64,000 bases of DNA from Gerris lacustris (GCA_951217055.1 OX578276.1:29039505-29103504), one strand, 5' to 3'. Positions 52,420-64,000 are shown, numbered from the stretch's first letter. The notes: a model not told the origin generated them from the sequence alone. Numbers and translations are program-made.

Positions 52420-54580
52420 TTTAATACTACTTTACCTTCAATAGATTTTATTCAAAACTAAAATCAATTAATTTTAGTGGTTGTAAGTTGAGCTTAAAAT
52501 TACTTGCAATATAAACAGAATCACATGATAAATAAACATCCTTTTATTTTGTTTTCTCGTGATTCTTTGATCTCGGATAATGTTTTTATTTGTATAATAT
52601 ATATATTGTTTTAAATATCCTCCATCAAGGAAAAAAGGGCTTATCTTTAGTTAATGCAACGGTTGAGAATTAACTAGTATTAAGTTAATACTAAAAATAC
52701 TTTATTTTTGTTACACTTTGTCAAACGCTACATTTGTATGATTTATGCATCAAAGAAATAATATATGTGTGATTTGTACATAGGAGAATTAATAACCCTT
52801 TGCCAAAAAATACATCGAGTCGTAGCATTAACTTAAGAATTACCAAAAAAAAAGAAAAAAATAAACAATAGAAATATAATATACCTATTATTTTTGTATT
52901 TAACAAGGGGATCTTTATTTAGTTCAAAGCTATTTCTTTTCTAAATACGAAGGAGAATCAGTGTTTTCTTTGTTAACCGTTATAAGCAACACTGCTACTT
53001 CTACTTAAAGTATTAATAAAACAAATATGATTTTAGTTATTTAGTGAACTTTATTTAAATCGTTTCGTGTTTATTCGTTTTTTTTAATAAATATTTTTAT
53101 AAATATTTTTATTAAAATTAGATTGTAAACGTAATATTCACATGAGCAATCGAAATAATCGTGGATTAGTTCGTATAACTTCGGAAATGGCTGATTTAAT
53201 CATCACCGAGAAATGTTGACTCACCTTGGTTAAAACTTTAGAAGTTAGAAGGTATGTTCTAATTTTTTTACAAACTAACCTCTCGAAAATATCTTCCTTT
53301 TTTTAGTACAAATTAGTATGAAATTGGCAATATTATAACATTTATCTAAAATTATCTGAAACATTTCAATTTGAATTTGACAAAATGTTCAGTTTTATAT
53401 ATTTTCCCTTTTCAATTTCGTTCTTTCTATAAAGAAAACATTCTGTTGTTTGATAACAGTCCGAAACAGATAAAATGGCGGGGTCTCACTCCAACATATT
53501 TTTTGACAACGGGATATCAATTCTCCTATGAACAAATCATACTTATTATATATCATTTCTCAAATGTTTAAATCATACAAATGTATTGTTTGACAAAGGA
53601 ATATTATCTCAAGTGTATAAATCAAGCAAAGTTGTACCGCCAAGTGATTCTCGACCGTATCATCTCCTTCAGTTCAGCCAAAATCATTTTCTTTTTATTC
53701 CTTTGTCTTAGTTTAGATTTTATTTGTGTGTGTTTGGCTCCAAAATTTTTGGAGCGCTTACTAACCCTTCTTCCAGTTATCCAATTGAAATGAAACTTGG
53801 AACATTGACTCTTTGCTAATATAAATACTTTCTATCAAATTTTAGGGATGTTATTATCATTTATTTAATATTATGTAAAGGATTTATTTATTTATAACAT
53901 AGTTTTTTATATAAATTCTTAAAACTAGTTTTATTTTTTACTGGATGAACTGGAAAGATTTATTTTGTATTACTCAATCTTTTAACGTTAATACTTCAGA
54001 GTCAACAGTCACGAAATTACTGAAGTGTTAAAATAATCAAAACTCTGACCATATATTTGTCAGTTTCTTAGATAGTGGGTGGTCCTCTCTTCCTACAAAG
54101 CTTTAATTCTCTCAAATAAAAATTCATTATCTCAGTTCTGTCGCATTTTAAATTCAAAATAAGCTTTAGATATTGTTAGTGTTATAAAATGCTAATATAA
54201 AGGCTAACAAAATAGATTTTTTAAATGGAATAATATGCTAAAATGGTTGTAAAAGTTAAACTTTACAACATTGATAGGTCGTATTTTGAAATCTAATGGT
54301 TTCTAACTAACACTGCCATATATTTTGATAACGTTTTAATTTAATTGCAAATTAACGTTGTGTTTAGGATTTTTTTTTTTTTTTTTTTAATACGTTATTT
54401 ATTGGTATACGTAACAAAACATTATTTGTGTATACCGGAGCCATAATGTTATTTTGAGTGGAGATAGTTTGTGCCTTTTATAATTGTTTTGATATTTTGT
54501 AAAGGATTGAACTTTTTAATTTCATTTGTGAGAGGGTAAACTGGATAATTTCGGAATAAATATTTTATTATTTTTTATTT
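52420..54580. other. AT-rich intergenic sequence, nothing firm
   Basis: Short plus-strand frames at 53371-53571 and 53581-53793 have no domain. An ATG at 53141 opens MSNRNNRGLVRITSEMADLI and stops within 25 codons; there is no good splice donor. Confidence 0.3.
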
Positions 54581-54584
54581 ATTA

Positions 54585-54591
54585 TATATAT

Positions 54592-54689
<98 letters not shown>

Positions 54690-54690
54690 A
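54585..54690. repeat. (TA)n microsatellite, about 90 bp
   Basis: Nearly pure TA dinucleotides from 54597 to 54686, with a short TTGTATA break at the left. There is no adjacent MITE, unlike the array at 19.1 kb. Confidence 0.95.
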
Positions 54691-55889
54691 ATGGGAATTT
54701 TGGATTGGACTTATGTTAGGATAGTTTGCAGGTGTTTAAACAGGCAGTCTGTGGAGGGACTTAATAGAGGGCCACCCTGGCATTTGCCTAGTAAATTGAG
54801 GGGAACCACAGAAAACATCAATTAGGTTGGGTGGATCTTAGTCCTTCCTACGTTTTCCTAAGTTATTTTATTTGCAAATATGGTTTTCATTTGTAGGATC
54901 CTGTTGTTGAGTGGCCTCCAGATTTTATAATTTGAGGCTAGGGGAGTAATTTATTTATTTCTCGAATTTTAGTGTGACAGCGCCGGTGTTACACTTTTGG
55001 CCGCCACAGGCAAGGCGGTTTTTGGCCGCCCCATAGAAATAGGATTTTTTTTGACCGGGTGGGGGGGGGGGGGGGGAGAAGGGTGAATTTTGGGGCTTTC
55101 ATACATTTATGTGTTTAGGTTATTGCACAAAAAATAACTGGGAAGTTTCAAATTTTTGTGTTGGGTTCTTTCGGGAATAAAGAACCTTTAACGACCTCCA
55201 GGTAAAGTCAGACAAACACAAGAAATTATAATTGTCTTCGGTTTGGATTCGCCTATGGACCCTTGAAATGGATATTTCTAGAGATTTTGAAAATTCAACA
55301 AAAGTTGGCCTATAAGTTGGGAAGCTTTAATATTTTACTATTTAATCTAAAATATGAATATTTTAAGTTGGTAAAATAGTATTGATATTATAAAAAATAT
55401 GCTTAAACTTTCACTGGGACATGGCTGTGTAACTGAATTTTGGGATGTCTAAAAATGACCATAGATGAAATTTTCTATGGCCATATTTTTAATATTATCC
55501 TTATGAACATTATATTGTGAATTATACTAAAACATGTCTTCTCTGATACTTAATTTTAGATTATAGATTAAAAAATAAATTTTTACTAATAAGCCAACTT
55601 TTGTTAACTTCAGACAACAAGGACACAAATAGGACTATAGGGCTGTATATTTGTATCCTTGTTGTTCTTCTCGTCTTTTTTGTTCTTGAGGTATAAAAAC
55701 TTAAAGTATTTTCAACTATTTCAAATAAAATAATTTTCCACTTTCAATCGCCTTTACAGAGACCGAGGGCTGAACAAAGTCTATTTAATATAACCTGACT
55801 GCTTTTTAAAATAGTACATGTCATTATTTAGCTATGATAGTTTTTGAGTAATAAAGTAAAGTAGGCTATTTTTAAAAACTCAATACTAT

Positions 55890-56145
55890 AGGAAGGGCAC
55901 TTCTTTAGACAGTTACTCCCCTATGTTGCTTTACAATAAAAATAACTTTGACTAAGTAACTATTAAGATAAATGAGATGTTTAGTCCAATGTTGTTTGAG
56001 ACAAAGGAATATCCCATTTCTGTTGTTATAAGGGGAGTAACAGTCTAAAGAAGAACATTCCGTACACCTTCTTTAGATTGTTACTCCCTTCTGTTTTTTT
56101 TTATAAGGGGAGTAACAATCTAAAGAAGTACTAGAGGAAGAAACC
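55890..56145. repeat. Foldback repeat with CTTCTTTAGA...TTACTCCCC ends
   Basis: CTTCTTTAGACAGTTACTCCCC pairs with GGGGAGTAACAGTCTAAAGAAG about 120 bases later. A second inverted pair follows at 56070-56135. Related text GGGAGTAACAATGTTCAAAGAAG occurs at 40328. Confidence 0.65.
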
Positions 56146-56171
56146 TATAACAGAACTGAGCTTTATATTTA

Positions 56172-56755
56172 TACTTTCTAATATAAAGAGAAAGTAAAAA
56201 TATTTGTGATAGGGGCAATTATTCGATCATGAGATTTTGATGAATTTACACGTTTTGAGGTCCCCTGAGTCCAAAAAAGCGGTTTCTAAAAAATTACTGT
56301 CTGTCGTCTGTGCAGACGCCTGGAGCCTAAACTACTGGGCTAATTTTTACTAAATTTAGCATACATGTTCAGAAAAATCATACCTCGAAATTATTTTAGC
56401 TCCAAATTTGGAGCCGCAACCCCCAAAAACCCTGAAATAAAACATGAAAAAAATATTCCTTTAAAACAGTTCCGACGATTTTGATTAAACAATTCTAAAA
56501 TATAGTGCATTTAAATACGAATCTAACAATATAGGCCGTTTTCCCTGGAAGAATCTAGCTCCGCTTTAACCGTGGACGGAGAGAGGCCAGGATCGATTCC
56601 CGGCCGAGGAAAATTTATTTTTAAATTTTGATGAAAATGTTGAATAATAATTAAATGTATCTCTACTAAAATTAATAAGTGGCAAACACTGAGCTAAGTA
56701 ATTATGAATTCGTATATGAAAAACTTTGACCGATTTGTCTCGAACCGATTTTTAT
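56172..56755 (+). repeat. Family S copy, reverse orientation, full length
   Basis: ACTTTCTAATATAAAGAG opens the copy, TTTACACGTTTTGAGGTCCC follows, and the B-box text GGATCGATTCCCGG lies on the plus strand at about 56592. It closes TCGAACCGATTTTTATTTTAT. It is nested in the hAT element 54978-57258. Confidence 0.65.
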
Positions 56756-57481
56756 TTTATTAGGATTTGGAGAGATACGTATAACAATTAACAAATTAAG
56801 GGAAGGGTAGAAAATATAACAGCTATAAAGGGGTAACAAAAGAGTTAAATGAATAAATAAATCAAAGATATAAGGTATAAGGTATAATGTTAGACTTAAG
56901 GAGGGTTTCGAGAGAAATTATAATACATACATAGATAGATATATTATGTACTCATGTAATAGTAGGAATAAAAAGAATAACACCGGTGTAACCAAGAATC
57001 AACCCGAAATGCGATTAGCTCGGCTTCTTAACTAAAACAGCACCTGATAAGGTATTGTCTAGGGGTGTTATTACTAGGGTTCCATCTCTAATAACTGCCT
57101 ACTTAGTACGGGAGTTACGCACATTATTATCGTTTTGCTACTATAAATTTTGTTTTTAAATTTATAAAATAAAACAAACTGAGGGCGTCATCGGCCGCCC
57201 CCTGAGTTTGGCCGCCACAGGCGGCCGCCTTCCCCGCCTGTGCGTAGCGCCGGCGCTGAGTGTGAGTTTAATATTTTATCTACGATTGATACGAAATATA
57301 AACATTTTATCTCTGTTTAGATGCGTAGAAAGTGATTCTTTTCGTAGTTGTATTAATTTCGCATGCGCGTTTCATAAGTCTTCACCTTATCGCACGATTA
57401 GCGTGTTTGTTTAAATTTAACAAAACTAATTTGCTGTTTGTTTAATTAAAGTAACTGTTTTTATCAAGTTTTTAGTGAAAA

Positions 57482-57556
57482 ACAATGAGTGATTTAAGTG
57501 ATTATGACGAAAATGAGGATTTTCTGTATTTATTATTAAATTCCAACTATCGTAGA
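57482..57556 (+). other. Short ATG frame after hAT element, uncertain
   Basis: In AACAATGAG context, a 24-codon frame reads MSDLSDYDENEDFLYLLLNS and stops soon after. The acidic N-terminus and the unusually CpG-bearing DNA at 57300-57700 suggest a promoter and first exon, or the start of a dead transposase. No good donor is visible except a weak CTGTATTT. Confidence 0.15.
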
Positions 57557-57699
57557 TAAAGTGCGGTAGGCAACTCGTGAGAAAACGGCATTTTGCTTTA
57601 CTCGTGTGGTTTTACTACCCTCGCTGTCGCTTGGGTGAAAACTCCACACTCGCATGCAAAATGCTACTTTCCGCTTTAGACGCGGATTGTACTATTTTA

Positions 57700-59660
57700 A
57701 TTTTGAGAAAAGGATGGTCTTGATTTTTTTCTTTCTCGTCTTGAATTTCTTGGATTTTAATTTCTTGGTATAAATTGTTACGTTGGGAATTATACTTCAG
57801 ACATTCCTATAGGATGTGAGTTATATTTTCTTCTTTTTCTGGATCAGTAGGCATAAATAAGACAAACATAAACTGTATGGGATTCAAATTTGATTGAATT
57901 TATAACTCTAATCTTTAGATCTCGAAACAGCATTCTATCCATGAGAAGTAGATAGAAATTTTAATTACGGATACACGTCGTAGCAACAAATTCAGTCACT
58001 GACTGAATCATAGAGGTGATACAGTCACCGGCAGGATCATGGAGGTGTTATGATCACTTACAGAATCATAGAGGTGGTACACTCTCGTATAAAAAATCTA
58101 ATATAAAAAAGTACTAAAAATAATTAAATTTTAATATGGTTTCGTGATTAGACTCATCATTTTATCAGCTGATCTATTTATAAACTTAATTACCTACATT
58201 CCGACACCATGCCATGCTAGAAATCGTAAAATCGTGTCCTTAGAATCCCCGAACCTGATTCGTGCATTTTCTGTCTACAATTCCAATTTAATTCTACCTA
58301 ATTTTTTAGGGTCTGTTCTCAAAAACGAAAAGCGTTTCTTCTTCGTTAAAATTCGTTAAAGCGCACCTACATCTCTGAAAGTGCCCAACACGAGAATTTG
58401 AAACTTTGCAGATATTTTATATGTAATAATTCAAACACAAACAAATATACAAGAAAGACCCAAAAGATTATCTCTCAAAACTAATGGGTTGACTTTTTTT
58501 TAAAGGAATTGCTTTATATGGGGTGTTAAATGAAAGAGGAGGACGCAATGAGTTTTTGAGGACGCAATATATGGTTTTGTTTTTTCACCAATTCTTTGCG
58601 CCATGTGCCCTTAAAAATTGCGTTTTTCGTGCCAACTCTATATATTTTTTTTAACAAATCAACGAAAAAATCTATATAAAATAATAAATAAGTTATTATT
58701 TGTAAAAAAACTATTTTTTTAAAACTAAATAAGCACCTGTTATTTAGTTATAAAACAATTCCACCCTCCCCCCCTAAAAAAATCTTATAATTTAGTATCA
58801 TTGAATGGTTTGAGCTATAGAGACTTAATCTTGTTTGAACAATAAAAATGCATCATAAGGCGTTTGTACCAGGTTATTATAATACATAAACAAAACGGTT
58901 CAAAAGTAAGTTCTTATGTAAACTAAATGTATACTTTGAATAAACTTACTTTCCTTATTCTAGCGAGAAAGCAAGTGTCTGAAAACTAATAACAGATACA
59001 AGGTTTAGGAACATATTATAGTCACTGACTGTATCTTAGACGACATAGTGGCTGATGGCTGATAGAGGCTCTGAAGGTGGTTATAATATTTAACAACGCC
59101 GCAGCCTTAATTTATTGCTCTAAAAATATTTAAAAAAATACATAATTAGGTTTTCATAGTCTCAAATTGTTATCAACTGATCTTTCCATAAATACATTTA
59201 ATTTCATTCCGACATCAATCATGCCACAAATCGTGCACAGAGAACCCTGTAACTCGAGCATTTTTTATACAATTCCAATTTAAGTACACAATTTTTTTTT
59301 TTTTTTTTTTACATTTATTATAAATTCTTCATTCCAGTGAGAAAGCAAGGAGTAGACTTTTGAGCTCAGTTTTTTTTAGTGACAGGATTGAAATTGGGAA
59401 ATTACTAATTAAAACGTAAAGTGGAAATTTGACGTTTTACCTTTCACCTCTGAACTGAATATTCACTATTACATTCTAGATTTTTTTACTAATATATGTA
59501 TATATATTTTTTTAATTCAACAAGGAAGAAATAAAACTCTTCCTAGGTGATTTTAATAGAAAATTCTTGATCATGAGATTTAACTTTTTTTTCCTAAGCT
59601 GCGCTACTTTTTCTGAAGGAAGTAATTTTACCCTTTCACTTGCCCGCAATATTAAATTAT
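57700..59660. other. AT-rich sequence with short duplications, no gene seen
   Basis: The phrases ATCATAGAGGTG and CATGGAGGTGTTATGATCAC repeat at 58010-58075. AGCGAGAAAGCAAG (58965) and GTGAGAAAGCAAGG (59337), and TTATCAGCTGATC (58165) and TTATCAACTGATC (59170), suggest two copies of one eroded repeat. Confidence 0.3.
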
Positions 59661-59671
59661 TTTTTATTCAG

Positions 59672-59865
59672 ATGTTGCATTAGAAGACGAAGTTCAAGTT
59701 ATGTCAGATGACCGGTAGTCCTCTATAGATACAGCTGTATATTAGAAGCGTGTTGAACTGATTTATTTCTTCTCCTGTATTACTGCTATCCGTTTGAAAT
59801 GGTGCGTCCTCTTTGTTAGGATTCCAATTAAAGTGGAGCCGGATCCCGCCCTGAAGGTGCGTGAG
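59672..59865 (+). CDS. Two candidate small exons of an unrecognised gene
   Basis: The first candidate (59672-59714) follows TTTTTATTCAG and reads (G)AT-GTT... as DVALEDEVQVMSDD. It ends with CG before GTAGTC. A 105-bp gap ends CCTCTTTGTTAG, and the second candidate (59820 to 59856 or 59865) supplies G to make Arg and continues IPIKVEPDPALK. IKVEP is a textbook sumoylation-type motif common in linkers of transcription factors. Donors would be GTGCGT at 59857 or GTAGAT at 59866. Matching phase and the acidic, low-AT composition support it; small exon size and the weak first donor are against it. Confidence 0.3.
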
Positions 59866-60284
59866 GTAGATTCAGAACTTCTTAGATACAGGTCCTTCTA
59901 TATTTGCACCTAACAAATTATCCTAGCCCGCCTTCTTGCGGACTACTCATTTATTTTATTGACTCAAATACTTTGTTTCAAACTTGAACCCTTTTTCTTT
60001 TTATTCTGATATAGATCAACACGATTTAAGCGTGATAGGGTCATTAAAAAATATTAAAGAAACAAAAAAATCTTTTAAAATATTTTCAAACTTTTAGACT
60101 AATATTACTTTAAGAACGAATTAAATAAAATTGTAGATTAAGTTCTAGATATATTGGAAGGCAGATAGTCCATAAGACAGGACTTTATAATAAAAGTTTT
60201 TTAAGTTATATCCCTCCCCCCTCCCTCCTTATATTGTTATATTATTTTCTTACTAATTATGACTAGAGAGGTTAATAAAAGTAA

Positions 60285-60375
60285 CACTACAATATTGTCA
60301 CCACAATTTTATATTATATTTAAACAGACGCGTTTCGACATTATGTCATCTTCAGTGTGTTAACATAGTAAGTGA
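60285..60375 (-). repeat. Penelope-like 3' end phrase, fragment
   Basis: On the minus strand, CTGAAGATGACATAATGTCG followed by AAACGCG resembles the 3' end of the Penelope-like element at 13.2 kb (GAAGATGACC...GTCGAAACGTC). No coding part is near. Confidence 0.35.
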
Positions 60376-61009
60376 AAGACTACTACTCACTTACTTCTTC
60401 AAAATATTTGGATACAAGTACTTCCCTGCGATTTTTTACTATTCTTATCGAAACCTTTATAGTAATACCTCTTTCATTTTTTGCATATTTTAAACTTTTT
60501 CAAAGAAAAATTTCACAGGAAAAATTGAAAATCCCATGAATTCTAGATTGAGTTTCTATACTTTGTATTCGAGTTTCGTTTCAACAGGGACGTTGTTTTA
60601 ATTGTTTTTTCCGTATGCTGATACGGGAGTAGTCGGGTTTATCTTCGGTTTGAGTCACATTAAAGCTCAGTATTATACATTTATTTCAAAATAGTAAAAA
60701 CTGATATTTATTGGGTAAATTGTGTGACTATATGTGAATCACGGTTTTTTTGGGGGTTTTTAAGTGAATTGGAGTATCATGTATTATTTTATTATAAATA
60801 CCTATTTATTTTTTATAACATAAAATTTAATTAATCTTCCCTGTTAAATGCTCGCTTACGAAGCACGGGTGTCCGGGTCCAGCTAGTAATAAAAATTCTG
60901 ATGATGATCGATTGGCTCAAAGACGACTTAAAATAAAGTTTTAATTTGTGGTGAAACTTTGATGCTGTCTTACTTTTAATATTCCCAATATTCGCTTATT
61001 GCTTCAGAG

Positions 61010-61545
61010 CTTACCTAAGTAACACTTAGGTAAGTAACTTACCTAAGTAACGGAAGCTGTGTGATCATTTTAAAAGAATCAACACTTTTTGTCTCAAATT
61101 TCAAAACTTCCAACAGAGAAATCCGTTTCAGACGCATGAGTTGTCTGTCTGTAGGTCTGTCGGTCTGTCGCTCAATTTTTGCGAACCAACATATCTTAAA
61201 AACTACTCGTCCGATTTTAATTAAATTTTGATGATAGGTCATAATTAGACCATTTTTGCTCCCATATAAGTTTTGACCTTCTGCGCTTATTTGTTTCTCT
61301 ATCACATGTGCACAAACACAAACATACATTTATCCACATTTATATAATCAAAAGTACTCTTCTGATTTTTATGAAATTTGGATGGTTTGTCGAGCCTACC
61401 CAGATTCAACCCCACATTTTAACCTTTTTCATATTAATGTTTTAATTAAAAAAAAAAAAAAAAAAAAATTATGACAGATATAAAAGGGGGGGGGGGGGGG
61501 GGGGGTGAATTAAATAAATTAGACAAAAATATGTCGTAAAAGAAT
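61010..61545 (+). repeat. Family M repeat with poly-A and G20 tracts
   Basis: ACCTAAGTAACGGAAGCTGTG, GTCTGTCGCTCAATTTTTGCG, CTACTCGTCCGATTTT and CACAAACATACATTTATCC follow the family M order. A homopolymer A tract (61448) and a G tract of about 20 (61487) interrupt the right part. Confidence 0.6.
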
Positions 61546-61912
61546 AAAATGATAAAAGTTTACGAAATAGGCTGTGACAACAAGTATTACAATTCTATTA
61601 AGTTTTACAGTTACACTAATTATCTTAGAAATCTTTTGCTTAAAAAAAAAAATAAATGCAGAAAGTTGTGCTACTTGTTTGATTCTGCTCTATTTTATTA
61701 CATACTAATATTTCACGATATCTAATTTCTTTAGATATTCATCTTCGAGTGCACTTATTACTCCTTTTACTTTATCGTTAGTTTAATCTAACCCCATTGT
61801 ATACAACCATATATTTTAATGTTTAAAAAAAAATAGTTCATGTCTATATAGTTATTTTCTAAATTGCTCGAAGATTTTTTTTTATTTATTTATGAAGTGA
61901 GTATGTTTCTAG

Positions 61913-62112
61913 GCGCGTGTTGGAGGGTCAGAAACACGAGTACGTGTATGGTTCGTTCCAATTTCTCAATTTTGAAAGGTAAACGGTTTAATTGCGAGGT
62001 GTTGCGGGAAGGAACTGGTTCACTCGCTACTAAATTCAAACTGGAATGTGGATCTCTGAAGAAAGTGTCTGGTTTCCATGTCATGCCTTCCGATAAAGGT
62101 CAAACAGTCTAA
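61913..62112 (+). CDS. Candidate terminal exon, unknown protein
   Basis: After a TATGTTTCTAG acceptor the frame (x)GC-GCG-TGT-TGG stays open for about 66 codons and ends TAA at 62112. It reads CWRVRNTSTCMV..., then KGKRFNCEVLREGTGSLATK and FKLECGSLKKVSGFHVM. AATAAA lies about 40 bases after the stop (near 62155), as at a real gene end. Base composition is clearly less AT-rich than the flanks. The opposite strand is also open here for 64 codons. No family is recognised. It could belong to the gene hinted at by the exons near 59.7 kb, but the phases do not join directly. Confidence 0.35.
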
Positions 62113-62390
62113 CACTTATTAATCAACTAGCCTATATTTCACATGAAACATATCAAATAAATATGCCTATATATAAATACATCAACAGTAAAATCAACAA
62201 TAGTAAGATAACACACCTACGTCATTTTTTAAAAAATCAAGTTAGGTTTAAGTCTATAAGTTGTAAGATTGGGTAATTGTATAGGTACCACCTAAGACTT
62301 AATAACTACATAATTTTCCCAATTACTTAATCACGTAATCCAGGTTTATTTTGTTTCGTCCATTTGTTTACACCCGGACAATAATCCAGG

Positions 62391-62460
62391 TCAAATGTTC
62401 CATAATAATTAAATGTGACCACTAAAAAGTGGTCACATTTAATTATTATGGAACATTTGA
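62391..62460. repeat. Perfect 33-bp-arm hairpin with AAAA loop
   Basis: The left arm 62391-62423 (starts TCAAATGTTCCATAATAATT) and right arm 62428-62460 are exact complements. It has the size and shape of a microRNA precursor but is fully paired, which favours a recent template-switch duplication or a small foldback element. Confidence 0.8.
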
Positions 62461-62494
62461 TATTTTTTATTCTTTTTTTTTTTATAAAAATAAA

Positions 62495-62800
62495 CAAATG
62501 ACCAGAGAAAGTATTGTGGTGGCGTGATATTTCGATTTTTACGGATTTAAACATTTTTAGGTCTCCAGAGTCGAAAATAGTAGTTTTTAAATAAAGACAG
62601 CAGGTTTTCATCTGTTCTGATGCGAATTAGAAGGCCTGCGCCCCAAAAACTCAGAAAAAATTATTTGAACAATTCTCCAAAACGATTCTGACGATTTTTG
62701 ATAAGCAGAAAATTAATCAACTTTGAAGCATATTTAAGTACGAATCTAATCGTATGTGGTTTTCTTAGAAAAAATTCTAGTTTTCGCAGATATCATGGGA
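62495..62800 (+). repeat. Family S copy, reverse orientation, degraded
   Basis: AAGTATTGTGGTGGCGTGAT, TTTTTAGGTCTCCAGAGTC and TACGAATCTAATCGTATG follow the inverted family S order with many changes. The B box is missing. Confidence 0.45.
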
Positions 62801-62809
62801 AATAAGTAT

Positions 62810-63900
62810 AAGTATATCTGATATAACTGAATATTAAAAAGTCCGGTCATGCACCATGACTTAATGAGCTAATTTTCAAAGAAATCTGCGTATTATTGGC
62901 TTATGATAATATAGGAAAATTTTGGTTTAAAATTTGCATGGGTGAAAAAAAAAAAAAAAAAAAAATGGTACACAACACAGGGGTAAGGGGTACAAAAGTC
63001 AAAATAGTATTTACCCTTCAAGATGCATGTCGTTGGAAAGTTCTTTAAGAGTACAGTAATTGTTGTTATGTACACTTTTATCATATTTACATATAAGAGG
63101 GGGGTAAAATGGAAAAAAACATGTTTGTATGCTATTGTAAAATAGCGTGCCTAAATTGTAAAAATTTGACCCCTAAATGAACTCCAAAAATTCTAGCCAA
63201 CGAACTCATCCTTTCTTTTGATATTATTGACATTTTGAAATTTGTTTGAAATTTTTAAGTGCATCCTAAGGGGAGATATCGTCCGGAGTGACACACACAT
63301 AATACATAAAGAAAGTGTTAAATTTTAGGAATTGATTCAGAATGGTCTAAAACGGATTCCCGTGGAAAATGTTTTCAAAAATCGCATTACAAAAATTTTG
63401 AAGCCATTGCAATAGCTTAATTTTTTTTCGAAAATTCGCTAAAACGATTTGTAAACAATCGCTTGCCAAACATTTTTAAATTTGTTTAATAATAAATTTA
63501 TTAAATTAGATATTATTGGATTTAAATTCAGTATCATTAGGTATAAATGAGATAGTATTGTTCGTATTTATCGTATTAAGTTGTTACTACTAATACTTTC
63601 CATTTTTTAATGATGTCTGATAATAAAATCTGATACAATTCTGGGTGTACTTTGATTTGGGGGTTTCCTTTGAATTTCTTAAATATTTATTTCTTGTCTT
63701 CTTTTTATCTAGATTCTAGATGATCACTGTTTCGGTGATATATGAATTAGTTTGAATTTATTTTGAGGTAATTTTAGCTTTAACTAGATATTGAATGGAA
63801 ATCATCCGATTTCAAACGGTTTTTCACTTGGTAGCCATTTCCATCTGTTGCATTGTGCTTGTTGGATGAGTAGTCTGGTGGATGGAAAATGAGGGATGAA
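62810..63900. other. AT-rich sequence before the right-edge candidate exon
   Basis: It holds a poly-A tract at 62946 and no frames with a domain. Composition becomes less AT-rich from about 63820, consistent with a promoter or 5'UTR for the exon at 63927. Confidence 0.3.
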
Positions 63901-63926
63901 GGCTAGTTATGGAGTAGATAGTAGAT

Positions 63927-63964
63927 ATGTTGGCGTCAGTAGCCCGGAATCTAATCTCAGCAAG
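63927..63964 (+). CDS. Candidate first exon with mitochondrial-type leader (gene continues off-window)
   Basis: ATG opens MLASVARNLISA plus AG, followed by AG/GTAATT, a good donor. The peptide is amphipathic, has one Arg (two once the split codon is read as Arg), no acidic residues and many Ala/Ser/Leu, which is typical of a mitochondrial presequence. The preceding 120 bases are less AT-rich than the region and look like a 5'UTR. The exon is too short to name the gene, and the remainder would lie right of 64000. Confidence 0.35.
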
Positions 63965-64000
63965 GTAATTCTATTTGCTTTCATCCTTGGTTCTCTTTGC

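Larger units (their letters stand above)
54978..57258. mobile_element. hAT element, 2281 bp, with nested insertions
   Basis: The ends CAGCGCCGG and CCGGCGCTG are inverted, and sub-terminal GGCCGCCACAGGC occurs at both ends. The flanking AGTGTGA (54971-54977, 57259-57265) gives seven matching bases of an expected eight. Inside lie a G18 tract (55060), a foldback repeat (55890-56145) and a full family S copy. No transposase frame remains. Confidence 0.8.

Noticed and set aside
53141..53220. ATG frame MSNRNNRGLVRITSEMADLI
   Set aside because: Only 25 codons, no convincing donor, and no second exon found.

Overview
This window is animal nuclear DNA, most likely from an arthropod and plausibly an insect. 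It is strongly AT-rich, has GT-AG introns, no operons and very little coding sequence, and is packed with degraded transposable elements. The species cannot be named from sequence alone. No rRNA gene, intact tRNA gene, CRISPR array or complete transposon ORF was found.

Two host genes are supported by matching splice phases. (1) A minus-strand phytanoyl-CoA dioxygenase-like gene (PHYHD1 type) has its 9-codon first exon at 20101-20127 and its second exon at 2683-2823. They are joined across a 17.3 kb repeat-filled intron, and the rest of the gene runs off the left edge. (2) A plus-strand gene with exons 33076-33257, 38651-38943 and 41258-41904 encodes a predicted 373-residue divergent WD40 protein whose strand order resembles DCAF5. 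Its introns are full of elements, and a phase-matched alternative last exon lies at 39851-39891. Weaker gene traces are a mitochondrial-leader-like first exon at the right edge (63927-63964), two phase-compatible small exons with a sumoylation-type motif (59672-59865), and a terminal-exon-like ORF ending at 62112.

Region by region: 0-10 kb holds an interspersed B-box repeat called here family S, inverted blocks at 3.4-4.4 kb, a 20-bp minisatellite at 5.9 kb and a dead RNase H LINE at 9.7-10.3 kb. 11.5-14.1 kb holds family M, interrupted by a 5'-truncated Penelope-like element with a 12-bp target duplication, followed by a broken hAT transposase. 15-19.4 kb holds families M, A and S, a long (TA)n tract and a mariner-type MITE. 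20.1-20.4 kb is the PHYHD1 promoter side. 24.9-28.8 kb holds tandem 150-bp repeats, family T, a 1.8 kb hAT and an RTE-like LINE remnant. 29.9-31.4 kb holds two hATs with exact 8-bp duplications. 33.6-38 kb holds a piggyBac-type MITE, a SINE hairpin, foldback elements and a PIF/Harbinger relic with a nested hAT. 43-52.4 kb holds MITEs, tRNA-derived SINEs, a 580-bp near-palindrome that carries an exon-like ORF, a second long hairpin and another hAT. 54.5-57.3 kb is a second (TA)n tract and a 2.3 kb hAT containing nested elements.

The most striking feature is the number of long inverted repeats at every size from 28 bp to 580 bp (28.1, 34.4, 36.3, 46.4, 48.0, 50.5 and 62.4 kb). If transcribed, several would give long double-stranded hairpin RNA. 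No known system can be assigned to them from sequence alone.
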